Shown in pieces: positions 5,650 through 12,506 of a stretch of DNA of 12,557 nt. Each line of letters starts with the position of its first letter. Position 1 is the first letter of the stretch. Origin of the DNA: Syntrophomonadaceae bacterium (GTDB lineage Bacteria; Bacillota; Dethiobacteria; DTU022); contig SLBE01000167.1 in NCBI GenBank assembly GCA_007126465.1, positions 1 to 12,557 on the forward strand, read 5' to 3'. The position numbers and the translations under genes are program-made. Below the pieces are notes generated by a model. That model searched no databases. It had not been told where the DNA came from and saw only the letters and a program-made list of their open reading frames with translations.

Positions 5650-7107
5650 ATGTCCGGTCTTGTTGCCATTTTTGGCAAAAAAAGTGATGAATCAGATATG
5701 GAGCCCCTGATAGAAAGTGTAAAATTCAGGGGGACTTGCAAAGGTGTGCAAGCTGATGAAGACGGTTACGGTATGGCCATTTTAAATAGTACCGATCCAG
5801 ATAGTGAAAGTGATATTTCTGCAGCCCTTGATGGATACATAGTGTTTTCTGAAGAGGAAGGGACAATTTTACAGGGTGGTGAAGGTGAAACCAGGTTCTG
5901 TGATGTTTTTAATAAGGAAGGCCTTTCCTGTTTTGAGAGCATTGAAGGTGAATTTGCCATAGCTTATTATGATGATGAGGGCAGTCCCTTTGTAGCAAGA
6001 GATCCTTTTGGGGTCAAGCCGCTCTACTATGCGAAAAAAGATGGCACATTATATATTGCTCCTGAAATTAAAGCCCTGATAGATTTGGGTGTGGAAATAA
6101 AAGAGGCGCCACCAGGCAGTTACCTTGATGACAACCAGAGCTGGGTCAGGTATTACAAGGTTCCAAGAATTGTTGAAAACAAGGACTTAACCCTGGAGGA
6201 AGCAGAAGAAAAAATGCGCCACCTGCTGTACCTTGCCGTGGAAGAAAGGATTGAAGGAGCAGATAATCTTGGTGTGTATTTAAGTGGTGGCCTGGACAGC
6301 AGCGTTGTTGCTGCACTGGCGGCTGAAATATCAGACGAGCCGATCAATACTTATACTGTTGGTGTCGAGGGAAGCGAAGACATAAAATATGCAGAGATTG
6401 TGGCAGAAAGGATCGGTTCAAAGCCACATGTCTACACGTATACTATTGATGAAATGCTGGAAGTTCTGCCTAAAGTTATTTATCATTTAGAATCATTTGA
6501 CTGTGCTTACGTCCGCTCTTCCATTCCTAATTATATAGCAGCACGTTATGCTGCAAGGGATGGGCGCAAAATTATGCTTACCGGTGAGGGGTCTGATGAA
6601 ATTTTTGCCGGTTATAGCTATCTGAAAACACTTGGTTCTGATAAAGAGATAACCGAGGAAATTGAAAACTTTCTTAAAAATCTCAGTAAAACAGGATTGC
6701 AGCGTGTAGACCGCATGAATTCCGCGCATGGGCTTGATTGCAGGGTGCCTTTCCTTAAACCCGCCCTGCTTGAACTGGTTCAGCAGTTCCCCCTTGATTG
6801 GAAGCTGCATGATTTTGACAGTGATGAGCCTATCGACAAATGGATTCTCAGGCGTGCCTTTGTTCCGGAGCTTGGTGAAGAGGTGGCCTGGCGTGAAAAG
6901 CAGCAATTTGACCAGGGATCCGGATCTTCAGACATGTTGACAAGTATTGCCGAAGAAGCAATTAGTGATGAGGAGTTTGAAAGGGAATCTGAAACAGCTC
7001 CTGTACCGGTCAGAAATAAAGAAGAGCTTTATTACTATCGTATTTTCAGGCGTTATTATCCGGAATCGGTTTTGCCATTGGTAGGTCGCTGGACGAAAAC
7101 CAGCTAA
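5650..7107 (+). CDS. asnB: Asparagine synthetase-like protein lacking the glutaminase Cys2
   Basis: Protein of 485 residues with the class II amidotransferase plus asparagine synthase layout of AsnB, which makes asparagine from aspartate, ATP and a nitrogen donor. The N-terminal fold is recognisable by GEFAIAYYDD (100-109), RDPFGVKPLYYA (117-128) and YIAPEIKAL (135-143). However, the protein starts MSGLVA, with Ser in place of the catalytic Cys2 of MCGI, and the glutamine-binding NGEIYN region is replaced by DGYIVF. Glutamine hydrolysis is therefore unlikely. The synthetase domain keeps the ATP pyrophosphatase loop SGGLDSS (212-218), GEGSDE (312-317) and CRVPFLKP (364-371). At 485 residues it is shorter than most AsnB. 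It may use free ammonia, or it may activate a different carboxylate as beta-lactam synthetase-type relatives do. GGGAG at 5635-5639 and the promoter above support the ATG at 5650; no in-frame start that would supply a Cys is present. Confidence 0.85.
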   Translation: MSGLVAIFGKKSDESDMEPLIESVKFRGTCKGVQADEDGYGMAILNSTDPDSESDISAALDGYIVFSEEEGTILQGGEGETRFCDVFNKEGLSCFESIEGEFAIAYYDDEGSPFVARDPFGVKPLYYAKKDGTLYIAPEIKALIDLGVEIKEAPPGSYLDDNQSWVRYYKVPRIVENKDLTLEEAEEKMRHLLYLAVEERIEGADNLGVYLSGGLDSSVVAALAAEISDEPINTYTVGVEGSEDIKYAEIVAERIGSKPHVYTYTIDEMLEVLPKVIYHLESFDCAYVRSSIPNYIAARYAARDGRKIMLTGEGSDEIFAGYSYLKTLGSDKEITEEIENFLKNLSKTGLQRVDRMNSAHGLDCRVPFLKPALLELVQQFPLDWKLHDFDSDEPIDKWILRRAFVPELGEEVAWREKQQFDQGSGSSDMLTSIAEEAISDEEFERESETAPVPVRNKEELYYYRIFRRYYPESVLPLVGRWTKTS

Positions 7108-7117
7108 ATTATGTAAA

Positions 7118-7130
7118 ACCTGTACCAGGT
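7118..7130 (+). other. Small perfect hairpin between asnB-like and HAD genes
   Basis: ACCTG (7118-7122) pairs with CAGGT (7126-7130) around TAC. It lies 10 bases after the asparagine synthetase-like stop and directly before the strong AAAGGAG (7135-7141) of the next gene. There is no T-run, so it is more likely a processing or stability element than a terminator; its role is unknown. Confidence 0.35.
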
Positions 7131-7149
7131 ATTCAAAGGAGAATAGTTT

Positions 7150-7803
7150 TTGAGCTATAAAGCAGTTATTTTCGATCTAGACGGAACCCTGCTTGACACC
7201 CTGGAAGATCTGGCCCTTTCTGTAAATACTGTCTTAAGAGAGAAAGGGTATAAAGAACATCCAGTCAATGCATACCGTTATTTCGTTGGAGACGGAATAG
7301 ATGTTTTAGTGCAAAGAGCTTTCCCGAAAGAGATAACTGATTCAGATCATGGACTTGGACAGCTTGTTAAAGCAGTTAAAGAAGAATATAGCCGGAGGTG
7401 GGCCGACCATACCAGGCCCTACCCCGGCGTAACTGATCTATTGACCTTTTTAGAATCCAGAAAGATCCCTATGGCAATATTCTCAAATAAACCTCATGAA
7501 TTTGCCTTGCTCACAGTTAATAAACTATTGCCAGAGTGGTCTTTTTTTGAAATCTGTGGTGTCAGGCCAGGTATTCCCCGCAAACCGGATCCGTACGGTG
7601 CTCTTCTTATTTCTCAAAAGATGAAGATTCAACCGGGTGAAATAGTTTACCTGGGGGATACGGGTACTGATATGCAAACAGCAAAAGCTGGTGGCTTTTT
7701 CGCCGTTGGAGCACTATGGGGATTTAGGCCTGCTGAAGAGTTGGAGCGTGAAGGTGCTTTAATGCTGGCATCATCTCCTGCTAACTTAAAAAAACTTTTT
7801 TAA
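7150..7803 (+). CDS. HAD-superfamily phosphatase, phosphoglycolate phosphatase-like
   Basis: Protein of 217 residues of HAD subfamily IA. The four motifs are in order: nucleophile motif DLDGT (9-13), motif II FSNKP (111-115), motif III Lys in RKPDP (144-148, K145), and motif IV GDTGTD (169-174). The helical cap inserted after motif I is typical of Gph/PgmB-like enzymes that dephosphorylate small metabolites such as 2-phosphoglycolate. The substrate cannot be fixed from sequence; pyrophosphatase PpaX-like activity is an alternative. The start is TTG at 7150, supported by AAAGGAG (7135-7141) 8 bases upstream; no ATG exists nearby in frame. It is 42 bases after the asparagine synthetase-like gene and 23 bases before a second HAD gene, so it is probably co-transcribed with both. 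Confidence 0.88.
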   Translation: MSYKAVIFDLDGTLLDTLEDLALSVNTVLREKGYKEHPVNAYRYFVGDGIDVLVQRAFPKEITDSDHGLGQLVKAVKEEYSRRWADHTRPYPGVTDLLTFLESRKIPMAIFSNKPHEFALLTVNKLLPEWSFFEICGVRPGIPRKPDPYGALLISQKMKIQPGEIVYLGDTGTDMQTAKAGGFFAVGALWGFRPAEELEREGALMLASSPANLKKLF

Positions 7804-7826
7804 GTTTTATCACATGGAGGCTAGTC

Positions 7827-8543
7827 ATGACATCGAACGGAGCATACCTGGTAGACTTTGATGGGACAATTACCACGATTGACATTTCCCAGGAAATGGC
7901 TACATATTTTGGTGGTACGGAATATGCAAAAATCGAACAAATGTACAGGAACAGGCAGATTCCTATTCGCAAGTGGTTGCAGCTAACAGCGGAAAAACTT
8001 CCACCTGATCCCGATAAATTGCTGGAAAAAGCGATGGAGTTGGCCGAAATAAGACCCGGATTTGAAGATTTTCTAAGCTTTGCCCGTTCTAAAGATCGGC
8101 CAATTATTGTGGCCAGTGACGGTTTTGGCTTTTATATCGAACCGATCCTGCGGAGCTATGGTCTTTTTGAGCAAATTGATGTTATATATAAAAACAATAC
8201 TTTTTTAAACAGCAAGGGTATTTTTGAGGTAAACACACCTTATGCCCATAGGATTTGCCCCGTTTGCGGTAATTGTAAGTCATCTCATGTGGTCTGGCTT
8301 AAAGAAGAAGGTAACACGGTGATCTATATCGGGGATGGCAGCAATGATCGTTACGGTGCTTCCTGGGCCGATCATGTTTGTGCACGAGATCAATTGTTGG
8401 ATGCCTGCCAGGAATACGGATTTACACACTCGCAATGGTCTGATTTTTACGATATTATAAAAGTAGATTTGCCTGAGCGTCATGACCGCTCACAGGAATC
8501 TCTTTGTGACCCTAAGGGAAGTGGAGTAAAAGTTTTAAACTAA
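7827..8543 (+). CDS. MtnX-like HAD-IB phosphatase
   Basis: Protein of 238 residues of the HAD-IB (phosphoserine phosphatase-like) group. The nucleophile motif is DFDGT (10-14), motif II has the Ser in VASDG (95-99), the motif III Lys is K151, and motif IV is GDGSND (169-174). A CPVCGNCKSSH segment (144-154) with three Cys precedes the motif III Lys. This segment and the C-terminal block CARDQLLDAC followed by WSDFYDI resemble MtnX, the 2-hydroxy-3-keto-5-methylthiopentenyl-1-phosphate phosphatase of methionine salvage. No other methionine salvage gene is in the window, and that pathway's dioxygenase step needs oxygen, so a different substrate is possible. GGAGG (7816-7820) lies 6 bases before the ATG. 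It is one of two tandem HAD genes. Confidence 0.82.
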   Translation: MTSNGAYLVDFDGTITTIDISQEMATYFGGTEYAKIEQMYRNRQIPIRKWLQLTAEKLPPDPDKLLEKAMELAEIRPGFEDFLSFARSKDRPIIVASDGFGFYIEPILRSYGLFEQIDVIYKNNTFLNSKGIFEVNTPYAHRICPVCGNCKSSHVVWLKEEGNTVIYIGDGSNDRYGASWADHVCARDQLLDACQEYGFTHSQWSDFYDIIKVDLPERHDRSQESLCDPKGSGVKVLN

Positions 8544-8598
8544 GAAGGTGCTTAAACAAGGCCTTTTAGATATAAAGTTTTACCAGGGGGCAAATAAT

Positions 8599-9339
8599 AT
8601 GGAATACATGGAGCAAATAAAAACGCTGGCTGACCTGCTAAGAAGGCATAACCACGTGTATGCTTTAACAGGTGCGGGGATCAGCACTGATAGTGGCATT
8701 CCTGATTTTCGTTCTCCGGGTACAGGCATCTGGGAAAAAGTTGATCCCATGGCGGTATCTTCTGTTGACGTTTTGCATAATGATCCCCGTCTTTTCTATG
8801 AGGCGGGCTTTGCTCGTTTTGCCAAAATATCCGGAGCTGAACCTAATAAGGGGCATATAGTCCTGGCTGAACTGGAAAAAGAGGGCTACTTAAAAGGACT
8901 TGTAACCCAGAATATTGATGGCTTGCATGTAAAAGCCGGCTCAAATAACGTCTGGGAAGTACACGGTCACCTGAGGACAGGTTATTGCCTGGGTTGCAAA
9001 AAGAAATATCCCTTTGAAGAACTGGTTCAGCAGGTAGAATTAAAAAGGATACCCCCGGTATGTCATAACTGTTATGGTATGCTCAGACCGGATGTGGTTC
9101 TTTTTGGAGATCCTATGCCGACTTTCTTTTTTGAACTGCAGCATAAAATCCAGATGGAGTGTGATTTTATGCTGGTGGTAGGCAGCAGCCTGGTGGTTTA
9201 TCCGGTAGCAGACCTGCCCAGGTTGACCAGGAATATGGCAATTATCAACAATCAGCCTACTGATTATGATCCCAGGGCCGAAGTTGTCATACGAGAAGAT
9301 ATCAGTAAAACTCTTACAGATCTGAAACGAGAATTGTAA
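8599..9339 (+). CDS. cobB: Sirtuin, NAD-dependent protein deacylase (CobB/SrtN type)
   Basis: Protein of 246 residues that removes acetyl or other acyl groups from lysine with NAD+, releasing nicotinamide and O-acyl-ADP-ribose. It has the NAD-binding motif GAGIS (25-29), IPDFRS (34-39), TQNIDGLH (103-110) and the catalytic His in VHGH (H122). The structural zinc site is C130, C133, C155, C158, and GSSL is at 195-198. I chose ATG at 8599 because AGGGGG (8585-8590) lies 8 bases upstream. The longer in-frame reading from GTG at 8548 would add 17 residues before the family's normal beginning and has no spaced Shine-Dalgarno. It lies 55 bases after the MtnX-like gene. A GNAT acetyltransferase and a CBS protein follow shortly, suggesting a role in reversible protein acylation (inference). 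Confidence 0.92.
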   Translation: MEYMEQIKTLADLLRRHNHVYALTGAGISTDSGIPDFRSPGTGIWEKVDPMAVSSVDVLHNDPRLFYEAGFARFAKISGAEPNKGHIVLAELEKEGYLKGLVTQNIDGLHVKAGSNNVWEVHGHLRTGYCLGCKKKYPFEELVQQVELKRIPPVCHNCYGMLRPDVVLFGDPMPTFFFELQHKIQMECDFMLVVGSSLVVYPVADLPRLTRNMAIINNQPTDYDPRAEVVIREDISKTLTDLKREL

Positions 9340-9389
9340 ACTGCCTGACATGTATAACCTTTATGTAAGCTATAAACGGAGGTAGCCCT

Positions 9390-9566
9390 GTGAATATCAG
9401 AAAATGGTTTTATCCTGTTTTAGTTGCCTTGATTGGCCTGGTCGGAGTGGTACTAATTTATTCATCAGGCCGGATTGAGTTAGATCCGTACAGCCTCATT
9501 TTAACCCTGGTAGTAGCCGGCGTTGCTCTTTATTTTTATATTTCCCTTAGCCGGAACCAGGAGTAA
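9390..9566 (+). CDS. Small two-helix membrane protein, 58 residues
   Basis: Short gene starting with GTG, with a very good Shine-Dalgarno GGAGG (9378-9382) 7 bases upstream. The product has a short basic N-terminus (NIRKW), a hydrophobic segment at about 8-24, a short polar loop (SSGRIELD) and a second hydrophobic segment at about 34-52, ending in SRNQE. It looks like a two-pass inner membrane protein with both ends inside, judged from the basic N-terminus and the Arg near the C-terminus. No family is recognised and no function is proposed. It sits between the sirtuin (50 bases before) and the GNAT gene (41 bases after) in the same direction, so it is probably part of the same transcript. Confidence 0.72.
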   Translation: MNIRKWFYPVLVALIGLVGVVLIYSSGRIELDPYSLILTLVVAGVALYFYISLSRNQE

Positions 9567-9607
9567 AAATCATGATTTAAATATAATTAAAGATGAGTTG
9601 GTGAACA

Positions 9608-10003
9608 GTGCAGTACCAATTAAACCCGCTTTTAAAAGTTGAAGATGTTGCTGCATTAAGGGTAAAGGTTGGTTGGGATTCCAGGAAAGAACAGCTGCAG
9701 TACATACTGGGCAAGACTTATTTATCTGCAGCCTGTTTTGATAATTCCAGGTTAGTGGGGATGATAGATGTAATCAGTGATGGTGTGGACGATGCTTTAA
9801 TCCGCAACTTAATGGTTGATCCGGATTACCATCGTAAAGGTGTCGCTTTGAAACTTTTGGAAATGGTTAAAAACCAGCTCAAAGCTGACCGCATAAAAAC
9901 AGTAAATGTTTTGTTTGAGCCTGATTTAAAAGGGCTCTATGTCGAAGCCGGATTTAGAGTTGTCTGCGGTGGGATTATCGATAATGAAATAGAAGGGTTT
10001 TGA
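9608..10003 (+). CDS. GNAT-family N-acetyltransferase
   Basis: Protein of 131 residues with the Gcn5-related acetyltransferase fold. The clearest signal is motif A, RNLMVDPDYHRKGVALKLL (66-84), in which HRKGVA is the acetyl-CoA pyrophosphate-binding loop (consensus Q/R-x-x-G-x-G/A). The C-terminal beta-bulge region, LYVEAGFRVV (110-119), is also typical. The acetyl acceptor may be a small molecule or a protein and cannot be read from the sequence. The GTG start at 9608 has only a weak Shine-Dalgarno (GAGTTGGTG region), so translation is probably modest. It is 6 bases upstream of the CBS-domain gene, and that pairing recalls AcuA-AcuB of Bacillus, although both proteins here are shorter than their Bacillus counterparts. 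Confidence 0.85.
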   Translation: MQYQLNPLLKVEDVAALRVKVGWDSRKEQLQYILGKTYLSAACFDNSRLVGMIDVISDGVDDALIRNLMVDPDYHRKGVALKLLEMVKNQLKADRIKTVNVLFEPDLKGLYVEAGFRVVCGGIIDNEIEGF

Positions 10004-10009
10004 TTTAAA

Positions 10010-10432
10010 ATGAAGGTTGCTTTTTTTCTCACTCCAAAAAGTGAAGTGATTTGTTTAACCCCAAAAACTACGATGCGTCAGGCGCTTGAAAGAATGGAAA
10101 GACAAAGCTTTGCAGCTGTACCATTAGTAGATGATAATGGTTGCTATGCCGGGACTATAACTGAAGGCGATCTGCTGTGGAAGCTGAAAAACACTCCCAA
10201 TCTTGATTTGGGCAGTATGGAAAAGATAACGCTGAAAGATATCACTCAGCATGCCACCAATAAACCTGTCCGTATTGACTCACGTATTGTAGATCTTTTG
10301 TCTCTGGCCAGCAGTCAGAACTTTGTTCCTGTTGTAGATGACCAGGGTATATTTATCGGTATCGTCAGACGCAGGGAAATCATAGAATACTGTGCTGATT
10401 TAATTAAGGAAAAAGAAGCAGGAAGGATTTAA
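10010..10432 (+). CDS. Two-CBS-domain protein
   Basis: Protein of 140 residues made almost entirely of one Bateman module: CBS1 at about 5-60 and CBS2 at about 75-130. Such modules bind adenine nucleotides and regulate partner proteins. The first phosphate/ribose motif, GTITEGD (48-54), fits the G-x-x-T-x-x-D consensus, while the second reads GIVRRRE (117-123), so the two sites probably differ in ligand affinity. The length and the GIxxRR ending recall DarB/CbpB (YkuL) of Bacillus, a c-di-AMP-binding regulator; AcuB is another comparison but carries an extra ACT domain that is absent here. Both comparisons are from memory and need an alignment. The ATG at 10010 has no good Shine-Dalgarno at normal distance (AGAAGGG at 9991-9997 is 12 bases away), and the gene may be translated by coupling to the GNAT gene 6 bases upstream. 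Confidence 0.85.
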   Translation: MKVAFFLTPKSEVICLTPKTTMRQALERMERQSFAAVPLVDDNGCYAGTITEGDLLWKLKNTPNLDLGSMEKITLKDITQHATNKPVRIDSRIVDLLSLASSQNFVPVVDDQGIFIGIVRRREIIEYCADLIKEKEAGRI

Positions 10433-10466
10433 TTGTTGATAAATTCTCTTTAAGGAGGGTTGCATC

Positions 10467-11642
10467 ATGGAAAAAGAGGGTCCTGGTTTTACAATGCACC
10501 CGGAACATCCGGCTGCTCTGGATTTAATTAAACCTTTTCTGGCCATGGAGATACTGGAAAAAGCCCAGCAACTTGAAGCCTCCGGTCGTTCAATAGTTCA
10601 TATGGAAGTAGGAGAACCCGGTGGAGAAACACCTACAGCTATTAAAGAAGCAGCAATTAACGCTATTCGTGATAATGATACAGGTTACACTCACAGTTTA
10701 GGTAAGTGGGAACTTCGCTCCGAAATTGCCGGTTACTATAACAGGACATATGATGTAACCGTTGATCCGGAACAGGTTATAGTAACTTCAGGTTCTTCTC
10801 CGGCCATGCTGCTTGCTTTCTCAGCCTTGATGGGTGCGGGGGATCAGTTGATCATGTCCGATCCTTACTATGCCTGCTATCCAAACTTTACTAACTATAT
10901 AGGGGCTGAACCGCTGCTTGTTACCTGCCATGAGGAAAATGCTTTCCGGCTGCAGCCTGATGATGTCAAAGAAAAGTTAAATCCAAAAGTGAAGGGAATT
11001 CTAATTAATTCCCCGGCAAACCCGACCGGGGCAGTTTTGGGTGAAAAAGAACTGCAAGGTTTGGCTGAATTAGGACCATATATTATTTCCGATGAAGTTT
11101 ATCATGGCATTAATTATACCGGCAGGGATCGCTCCATACTCGAATATACTGATCAGGCTATAGTGATAAATGGTTTTTCAAAGCGCAATATCATGACTGG
11201 CTGGAGACTTGGCTACCTGATTGCACCCCGCTCAATGATCAGGAATATGCAAAAATTACAGCAAAATCTATTTATATGTGCCTGCGCTTTCAATCAGGCA
11301 GCAGGTATTGCGGCCTTACAGGAAAGCTCAGATGTGCTCGAGAAACGCTTTAGTGATTATAATGAACGCCGGATGTATCTTTATGAAGCGCTGCAAAGGA
11401 TTGGTATTGCCCCGGCAAAACCACCTGACGGTGCTTTTTATATGATGGCCAATGTTAAAAAATACACGAGAGACTCTTATTCATTTGCCATTCGCATTCT
11501 TGAAGAAGCAGGAGTTGCTGTTACTCCGGGTATTGATTTTGGCAGGGGCGCGGAAGGTTACATCCGGATTTCTTATGCCTGTTCCATGGAAACCCTGCAG
11601 GAAGGGTTACGGCGTCTCGAAGAATTTTTTAGTACGCTTTAG
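10467..11642 (+). CDS. PLP-dependent class I/II aminotransferase
   Basis: Protein of 391 residues, normal length for fold type I aminotransferases of the AspB/AlaT/LL-diaminopimelate aminotransferase group, which exchange amino groups between amino acids and 2-oxoacids. Visible signatures are NSPANPTG (181-188), SDEVYHG (208-214; D209 contacts the pyridine N, Y212 the ring oxygen), the Schiff-base lysine K239 in GFSKRNIMTGWRLGY (236-250), and the substrate carboxylate Arg R367 in YIRISYA. The stretch right after the lysine, RNI, differs from the common TYA or TFA. The substrate is not predictable; aspartate or branched amino acids are the default guesses. AAGGAGGG (10452-10459) lies 7 bases before the ATG, the best ribosome binding site in the window. 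It is the last gene of the apparent operon; an inverted repeat follows. Confidence 0.9.
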   Translation: MEKEGPGFTMHPEHPAALDLIKPFLAMEILEKAQQLEASGRSIVHMEVGEPGGETPTAIKEAAINAIRDNDTGYTHSLGKWELRSEIAGYYNRTYDVTVDPEQVIVTSGSSPAMLLAFSALMGAGDQLIMSDPYYACYPNFTNYIGAEPLLVTCHEENAFRLQPDDVKEKLNPKVKGILINSPANPTGAVLGEKELQGLAELGPYIISDEVYHGINYTGRDRSILEYTDQAIVINGFSKRNIMTGWRLGYLIAPRSMIRNMQKLQQNLFICACAFNQAAGIAALQESSDVLEKRFSDYNERRMYLYEALQRIGIAPAKPPDGAFYMMANVKKYTRDSYSFAIRILEEAGVAVTPGIDFGRGAEGYIRISYACSMETLQEGLRRLEEFFSTL

Positions 11643-11664
11643 TGAAATATATATAGTTCGTAAT

Positions 11665-11740
11665 TGCCCAGCATGATTAAGAAAACTGGAGCGAGGGAAG
11701 TTTTCTTTAGCAGGCCAGTGCGATTGAGTATAACTGGGCA
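11665..11740. repeat. Second inverted-repeat element sharing sequence with 5413-5546
   Basis: The outer arms TGCCCAG (11665-11671) and CTGGGCA (11734-11740) are perfectly complementary. Inside, AAGAAAACT (11679-11687) pairs with AGTTTTCTT (11699-11707) around an 11-base loop. Bases 11690-11707 are the exact complement of 5431-5448, and 11700-11717 resembles 1717-1734 and 5521-5538. It begins 22 bases after the aminotransferase stop. The inner 9-pair hairpin ending in TTTTCTTT might act as an intrinsic terminator for the upstream operon. Confidence 0.55.
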
Positions 11741-11751
11741 GATACTATAGT
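11724..11751 (+). promoter_or_regulatory. Probable promoter for thiN
   Basis: TTGAGT (11724-11729), a 16-base spacer and TATAGT (11746-11751). The right arm of the flanking inverted repeat (CTGGGCA, 11734-11740) lies in the spacer. The start point would fall near 11758, giving a very short leader that still contains the Shine-Dalgarno AAGGAAG (11759-11765). Only the match to the sigma-A consensus supports it. Confidence 0.4.
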
Positions 11752-11770
11752 TCAGGGGAAGGAAGAGAAA

Positions 11771-12454
11771 ATGCTTTCTAAGCGCATGGTCATTGTTGCC
11801 AACGGGGACCTTGAAGATTTGGCTTTTTATGAGGCTATAATCAAGCCGGATGATTATATTGTTTGTGTCAACGGTGGAACAGGGCATGCCCTTGCCATGG
11901 GATTAAAACCGGACCTGGTAATTGGCGATCTGGATTCGCTTTCTGCTGCTGACCAGGAAGAAGTTAGTAGAATTAATCCAGAGCTGATAGTCCATCCTTC
12001 CGAAAAAGATAAATCCGACCTGGAGCTTGCCCTTGATCATTGCGTTAAAATGGAACCGATTGAGATTATCATCATAGGTGCCCTTGGCGGGACCCGTTTT
12101 GAACATGCCTTTATCAATGTCTTGCTGCTGTACACCCCCCTGCGGAAGCGCATTGCAGCACGGATCTTAAGTGAGAACCAGGAAGTGATGCTGGTCAGGG
12201 ATGAGGTAACTATACAGGGCAATGCCGGTGATTACCTTTCGCTTTATGCCCTCACCAACCGGGTAGATGGTATAGTAACTGAAGGTTTAAAGTATCCACT
12301 TAACAATGATTCACTTTATTTTGCATCTACCCTGGGCCTCAGCAATGAATTTATTGCCACCCAGGCTAAAGTTTCCCTTCAATCGGGATTGCTGCTCCTG
12401 ATAAAATCTTCTGCAGAAAAAGGCGCTACTGATTTTAGTTGGCCAGGGCATTAA
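11771..12454 (+). CDS. thiN: Thiamine pyrophosphokinase
   Basis: Protein of 227 residues that transfers pyrophosphate from ATP to thiamine to make thiamine pyrophosphate, the cofactor of 2-oxoacid and acetoin dehydrogenase E1 subunits. It has the N-terminal catalytic domain with VNGGTGHALAMGLKPDLVIG (33-52) running into GDLDS (52-56), the acidic EKDKSDLELAL (78-88), and GALGGTRFEH (103-112; usual form GGRxDH). The C-terminal beta-sandwich binds thiamine, with GLKYPLNN (172-179) and SNEF (191-194) as typical blocks. The length is normal. AAGGAAG (11759-11765) lies 5 bases before the ATG. It seems to be transcribed on its own: a 128-base gap with an inverted repeat and promoter lies before it, and a terminator after it. 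No thiamine riboswitch motif was seen upstream. Confidence 0.93.
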   Translation: MLSKRMVIVANGDLEDLAFYEAIIKPDDYIVCVNGGTGHALAMGLKPDLVIGDLDSLSAADQEEVSRINPELIVHPSEKDKSDLELALDHCVKMEPIEIIIIGALGGTRFEHAFINVLLLYTPLRKRIAARILSENQEVMLVRDEVTIQGNAGDYLSLYALTNRVDGIVTEGLKYPLNNDSLYFASTLGLSNEFIATQAKVSLQSGLLLLIKSSAEKGATDFSWPGH

Positions 12455-12479
12455 TCAATATTTGCTTATACAATGTAAA

Positions 12480-12506
12480 ATCCCTGGTAGTCAGGATTCT
12501 TTTATT
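12480..12506 (+). terminator. Intrinsic terminator after thiN
   Basis: ATCC-TG (12480-12486, one bulged C) pairs with CAGGAT (12492-12497) around the loop GTAGT, followed by the T-rich tract TTCTTTTATT (12497-12506). The upstream AAAA lets it work in the opposite direction as well, since the complement ends in a TTTT run. It lies 25 bases after the thiN stop. The remaining 51 bases to the window end hold no feature I can support. Confidence 0.6.

Noticed and set aside
8548..8598. 17-residue N-terminal extension of the sirtuin from a GTG start
   Set aside because: The GTG has no spaced ribosome binding site, while ATG 8599 has AGGGGG 8 bases upstream and begins where the family normally does.
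7150..11642. Methionine salvage operon (MtnX-like phosphatase plus MtnE-like aminotransferase)
   Set aside because: The aminotransferase is of general AspB type, the two genes are separated by four unrelated genes, and mtnA, mtnB, mtnD and mtnW/K are absent.
11643..11770. Thiamine pyrophosphate riboswitch upstream of thiN
   Set aside because: The CUGAGA-type conserved core of the THI box is not found; the region is explained by the inverted repeat and a promoter.
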